Source: Hemicentrotus pulcherrimus (lineage: Eukaryota > Echinodermata > Echinoidea > Camarodonta > Strongylocentrotidae). Taken from it: a DNA stretch of 11,149 bases. The stretch lies in NCBI GenBank assembly GCA_003118195.1, contig BEXV01001636.1, positions 16,648-27,796 on the forward strand, given 5' to 3'. The stretch's first letter is position 1, and each line of letters opens with the position of its first letter. Under the pieces are notes generated by a model. It ran no database searches. It saw only the letters and a program-made list of their open reading frames with translations, and was not told where the DNA came from. Shown here one piece after another: positions 7,691 to 11,149 of this stretch. The position numbers were made by a program, and so were the translations under genes.

Positions 7691-8614
7691 TCCCATGAGG
7701 GTGAAAAACTTACATCAAGCAGGGAATAGCAATAACATCCTAAAGGCGGGTGGCGACTCTGCATTGCGCTACAATTTCAATCTTGTTTTCTTCAAAAGGA
7801 TTTAGGAAAGGGATATTTTTTCTTTCCTCGTTTTCGCCATTACCAGTGATTATTTTCATTTGAAAGTACACGGTTCATGACGCCACTGATGTATCAAAGG
7901 AAATGGACGGGTTCACTGCAGAACCACTTTCAATCTTTTATTTTTTCGTTTGTTATTCTCCTATGAATGAACTTTCTAAAACTTCAAAGGTATACCACCC
8001 CTTTCGCCTTGCTGTCTAATGCCCGGAAAGGCCTTGTGACCAGTAAATCACTGACAATCAAAGTTATGTATTGAATATTTAAAACATTTAACTAGAATAA
8101 AGATACAGATAAACAAAAACATGCATAAAAACCTGTTTCAATAAGCAACTGCAAAAATGTTTTTTATCCATTCCATTTTGTTATTGCAGCTTTTCATATT
8201 TTCAAAAATGTTATCTGTAATACACTGATTTCCGTTTACAAAACCGAATGTCAGAATGATCGAGCACAGCCATGGCACGATATGGAAGGTAAAACCAGGG
8301 ATACCAGGGAGATGTGCTCTCCCGGGTAAAACGTAGCATTTTGACATCTGGATGAGAGACGGCCGAGTTTTTGCATGTAAGGGGAAAATGTAAAAGGAAG
8401 AAGACAATTATGAACGTTTGGTAAGAGAAAATCAATTCAATAAGAAGTAGGCCAACAAGATATCATTTTCTACTTGCCATGTTGCAAACAACTCTCAAAA
8501 CACAACTCGAGGAGTGCTTTCAGAGTAATTCCATACCATTGTCACCTTCCAAATAAATAAATCCTAAATCCTCGCATAATTTAGGTTCTCTTTAATTCCA
8601 AAATGTGCTTGCAG
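7691..8614. other. Noncoding stretch
   Basis: Minus-strand frames at 8138-8435 have one hydrophobic start-like end, but the longer of these would begin at TTG and neither has a donor that fits the phase needed before the Wnt4 exon. No supported gene. Confidence 0.4.
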
Positions 8615-8773
8615 ACGTTGCAGTATCCCATGGCCGCCCCCCAGCCCCCCCCCNAGTACCCCAGTACCACCAGGGATATGAGAGTTACCCTGGTACCACC
8701 AGCCACCACCAACTTCTACGAACATCCCCAGCACTACCTAATTCGGGCCAGGATTAAGAAAGTCATCTTCTGA
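8615..8773 (+). CDS. Candidate 3'-terminal coding exon, frame unresolved
   Basis: A good acceptor (T-rich tract, then TGTGCTTGCAG ending at 8614) opens a proline-rich frame beginning T-L-Q-Y-P-M-A-A-P-Q-P. The frame then enters nine C and an N at 8654, so the number of bases is uncertain. Two continuations stay open. If the N is one base, the frame gives a C-terminus with TTNFYEHPQHYLIRARIKK and stops at TGA 8771-8773. If it is shifted, the frame gives PQYHQGYESYPGTTSHH and stops at TAA 8755-8757. The first has the more GC-rich third positions, like the Wnt4 exon. No family is recognised. It is weak evidence for an unknown plus-strand gene, opposite in direction to Wnt4, and it could be chance in a GC-rich patch. 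Confidence 0.3.
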   Translation, partial: TLQYPMAAPQPPPXYPSTTRDMRVTLVPPATTNFYEHPQHYLIRARIKKVIF

Positions 8774-9589
8774 CTGGTCAGCAGGTATACATATAACTCT
8801 ATTATTTTTGCAGAATGTAGTAAAAAGGAGAAAGAAAGGAAAAGAAAACTTCCGAAGTCCATTAGATTTTAATAACTTGAAGGAAGGTGTGCAAGCTATT
8901 ATAGCTTTGAATTGTAATATGATATGTTAACAGTATAGGGTGAATGGAAATCATAAATGTTTCATTTCAAGGGTATGCGTCTACATTACAGACTTGTCTG
9001 GACGTAGCGTCATTAATTCGATTTAAATATTATAGCCCATTCAAGGAAATGCCAACGTTTTCCTTCTTTTCCAAGGTCATAAACATTTCACTGTATTTCG
9101 TAACAATGTTTAAAACGATAATTTTTTCACTGCACGATAGTCACCATTTCAAAAGTACATTTGGTTCAACATGCTTTTCCCTTGGATTCCTCCACAAACA
9201 TTTAAAAAACAAAACTAAGTTTGATTTGAGTCGGGCACTTTTAAAATATAACTTCATTCTTAGATCAAAATTAACAATTAAATTACTTAAAATAAAGTCA
9301 TGAAAATCTGGAATGATGGGTCGGTGAATGATAGACAAATTAAAACGAAGAAAAATTAAGAAAACAATGAAGTTCTTTCAGGAAAGTCGATAAGATTCAA
9401 ATACTTCTTTTGCCGTCATGAGACAGCGACATTTCTATCATTTACCACTACTACTACTACTAGGTCGAGCATACTTGCACTGATATGACAAGTTTTAATT
9501 CATTTAGTTTTATTCTCCGTAATCTCTAGGAGTTCTTGCCTAAAAATGATAACGGCTTTGGACCGGACTTTGGATTAGTTGTTTGATTC
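8774..9589. other. AT-rich noncoding stretch, possible 3' UTR of the candidate exon
   Basis: An AATAAA occurs near 9292, about 520 bases after the candidate stop codons, which would suit a 3' UTR if that exon is real. A short ACT-triplet run lies at 9447-9461. The open frame at 8944-9303 is AT-rich and has no recognisable motif. Confidence 0.35.
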
Positions 9590-9716
9590 ATTTTTTTTTA
9601 CTTTGTTTTGTTGTGTCTTGATTTGTTTTGTTATGTTCTGTTTTAAGAATGTGTATTTTCATTTGTTTCTTTCCTTCTGTTTTGCTTCACTTTACTTTTC
9701 CCTGTTTTGCTTAGAA
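9590..9716. repeat. T-rich (TTTTG-like) tract
   Basis: A long pyrimidine-biased run with repeated TTTTGTT and TGTTTTGCTT steps. It ends at CTTAG, a sequence that could mimic a splice acceptor, but no open exon follows. Confidence 0.5.
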
Positions 9717-9726
9717 AACAAAAATT

Positions 9727-9840
9727 CCTCTCGGTTCGGAGTCGCTCTTTAATCCTTAATTGGTAACATACGTATCACCGTATCGAGAGTAATAATCGGA
9801 TCGGGTTCGCTAACCCCATGCGGTCGAAACTCGCCTCTCG
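9727..9840. promoter_or_regulatory. CpG-rich cluster
   Basis: About 13 CpG dinucleotides occur in roughly 115 bases, in otherwise CpG-poor DNA. CCTCTCG stands at both ends (9727-9733 and 9834-9840) with CGAGAG at 9784-9789 between them, and GGGTTCGCTAACCC forms a small hairpin (9803-9816). It could be a regulatory element in the presumed Wnt4 upstream region or part of a repeat. No coding frame is recognised. Confidence 0.3.
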
Positions 9841-10345
9841 TTTTTCTCTGTGATGTTCAACTGTATCTAAATCATATTATAACCTACATATCATATTTTA
9901 ATAGTATAGTATAAGTAGATTTACCCCACCACGCCTGCTCAAATCTTGTTTTTAAATCCCAAGGTATATACTTTGGTACTGGAAAAAGAGCTCCTCGCGA
10001 TCCATAGTTTTGACTAGTTTTTCGTTTTCTGACAAAATAGATATAATGTCCATGGAATTTATTGTGATATGTTCAACGTTTTGACTCTGGTGAAATTGTA
10101 ATACAATACAATATAATACATACGATATTTTTCATCTAATTCTTTTGAGTTCTCTCGTATGCATAGAAAATGACCATCCATCGATATTTTAAAAATATAA
10201 AATGTCCTTGTATTTATTATCTGGACACAAATTGAAGTCTTCGTCTTCCTTCTCTGTGACTGGTACAAAGCGAAATAATGGCATCTTTGGTGTTCTTAAA
10301 GTTTATTACACAGCCTTTGGCTGGTTTTGGTGCCGTGCAAAAAAT
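9841..10345. other. AT-rich noncoding stretch
   Basis: No gene or element is supported. The minus-strand open frame at 10059-10268 has no recognisable features. Confidence 0.4.
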
Positions 10346-10367
10346 CAAATAAACTGAATTGAACTGA
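10346..10367 (+). repeat. Retroelement-like 3' tail
   Basis: CAAATAAACTGAATTGAACTG resembles the AATAAA plus GAATT-repeat tails of non-LTR elements. No upstream element body could be recognised. Confidence 0.25.
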
Positions 10368-11129
10368 CTAAGTTTTGAAATGCCCATGGATTTACGAACT
10401 GGACCTGAAGCCCCGCATGTGTGCGTATGTGGGGGGGGGGCACCTCTTCACCATGACGTTCTCCTCCTGTTCTGTTGTTAGTAAATATGTGGCCATATTT
10501 TCATATTTTAAAGTTTAAAATGTGTCCGATTCAATTCTAAATAACGCGTCACGCGCCCTTTCCAAATGATATCATCTATGCCTTGTTTTTGAATCTCCAA
10601 ATTGATACCTTTGCCCACAATATCCTTGTTGCCATATTTCTACACAATCAATCAGAAATGAATACCTAATTCATTGACATATTGGGTTGTATACTTCGCT
10701 ATCATACAAGTGGTTTTCACAAAGCAATCATCTTTCGTTTACAAATTGTATTACTCGATTAGATGGCTTCATTTACTGGAGGCTTTGTGCGGTATTTTCA
10801 TAACATACCACAATCCTTTTCTTCTGGTTTGGGGGTGGATTTGAGGGGCCGCCCATAAAATTGACGTGGATTGTCTGGCGCTCAAAATCTAATGCTTTGT
10901 GATGTGGTCTTGACCGCGTACTCCCGCGCAATAAAGATCAATTGTGACACGTTGCTGTAAATAGATTATGGAATTTTGTGACACTCTTATGCATTCTATT
11001 TTCATCACTGACAAAACAAAAATCTTTACTGGACTTTTGTTTCTTTTAACCTTGTCATTGTTGCATAGGGGTTTTCAAATTTATTATGTTGTCAAAATAG
11101 AAGGTAAGCTCAATAATCTCTTACTAATA
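10368..11129. other. Noncoding stretch
   Basis: A ten-base G run lies at 10431-10440. TCACGCGCCCTTT at 10549-10561 is an exact copy of 3743-3755. No Wnt4 first exon with a signal peptide could be identified here. Confidence 0.4.
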
Positions 11130-11149
11130 CCCCCCCCCCCCCCCCCCCC
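11130..11149. repeat. Terminal poly-C run
   Basis: Twenty C close the window. With the G-run at the start, this suggests assembly stopped at homopolymers. Confidence 0.9.

Noticed and set aside
3532..8063. ATCAAAG words (near 3532, 7893 and 8058) as TCF/LEF sites for Wnt autoregulation
   Set aside because: Three copies of a 7-base AT-rich word in 11 kb are about what chance gives, and they are not clustered.
8138..8435. Possible Wnt4 first exon with signal peptide on the minus strand
   Set aside because: The hydrophobic start uses TTG rather than ATG, and no donor with the phase needed to join the exon at 3314 was seen.
1..11149. Bacterial or phage systems, CRISPR arrays, operons
   Set aside because: There are no dense coding frames, ribosome-binding patterns or spaced direct repeats; the spliced Wnt exon shows the DNA is animal.

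Overview
The window looks like nuclear DNA from a marine invertebrate deuterostome, most likely an echinoderm. It is AT-rich and intron-like, with microsatellites, tRNA-derived repeat remains and degenerate repeats, and it has no operon-like gene packing. The echinoderm assignment rests partly on remembered resemblance of several repeats to sea urchin and sea cucumber repeats, so it is a moderate-confidence inference.

Only one gene is firmly recognisable: a single internal exon of a Wnt4-type Wnt ligand on the minus strand (3076-3314). It has a clean acceptor and donor and an open frame throughout. No other Wnt exon could be found. Everything left of 3076 is therefore read as the intron following this exon, and everything right of 3314 as the preceding intron and/or 5' flank. 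A second, weak coding candidate is a plus-strand 3'-terminal exon at 8615-8773, whose frame is lost in a poly-C run containing an N.

Layout by region. 1-348: G-rich contig edge, then a 126-bp unit in two tandem copies. 741-985: a GC- and CpG-rich island carrying a cluster of nuclear-receptor half-sites with a perfect DR1. 1841-2074: a degenerate tandem array of about 15-nt units, with an inverted counterpart at 2311-2395. 2495-2921: two CAN-triplet low-complexity tracts. 3076-3314: the Wnt4 exon. 3403-3450: a frameshifted copy of part of that exon inside the neighbouring intron. 3453-3492: a (GA)n tract. 4041-4220: a purine-rich stretch. 4701-4814: a small inverted-repeat element. 5042-5313: a tRNA-derived SINE in minus orientation. 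5477-5604: a 63-bp duplication on either side of an N, probably an unmerged assembly overlap. 6179-6236: a hairpin. 7452-7553: a dispersed-repeat remnant. 8615-8773: the candidate exon. 9590-9840: a T-rich tract followed by a CpG-rich cluster. 10346-10367: a retroelement-like tail. 11130-11149: a terminal poly-C run.

There is no multigene system here. The most useful leads are the exon-fragment duplication next to the Wnt4 exon, the CpG-rich DR1 island in the presumed downstream Wnt4 intron, and the degenerate 15-nt array. Several oddities (four Ns, homopolymer ends, the 63-bp repeat) look like assembly limits rather than biology.
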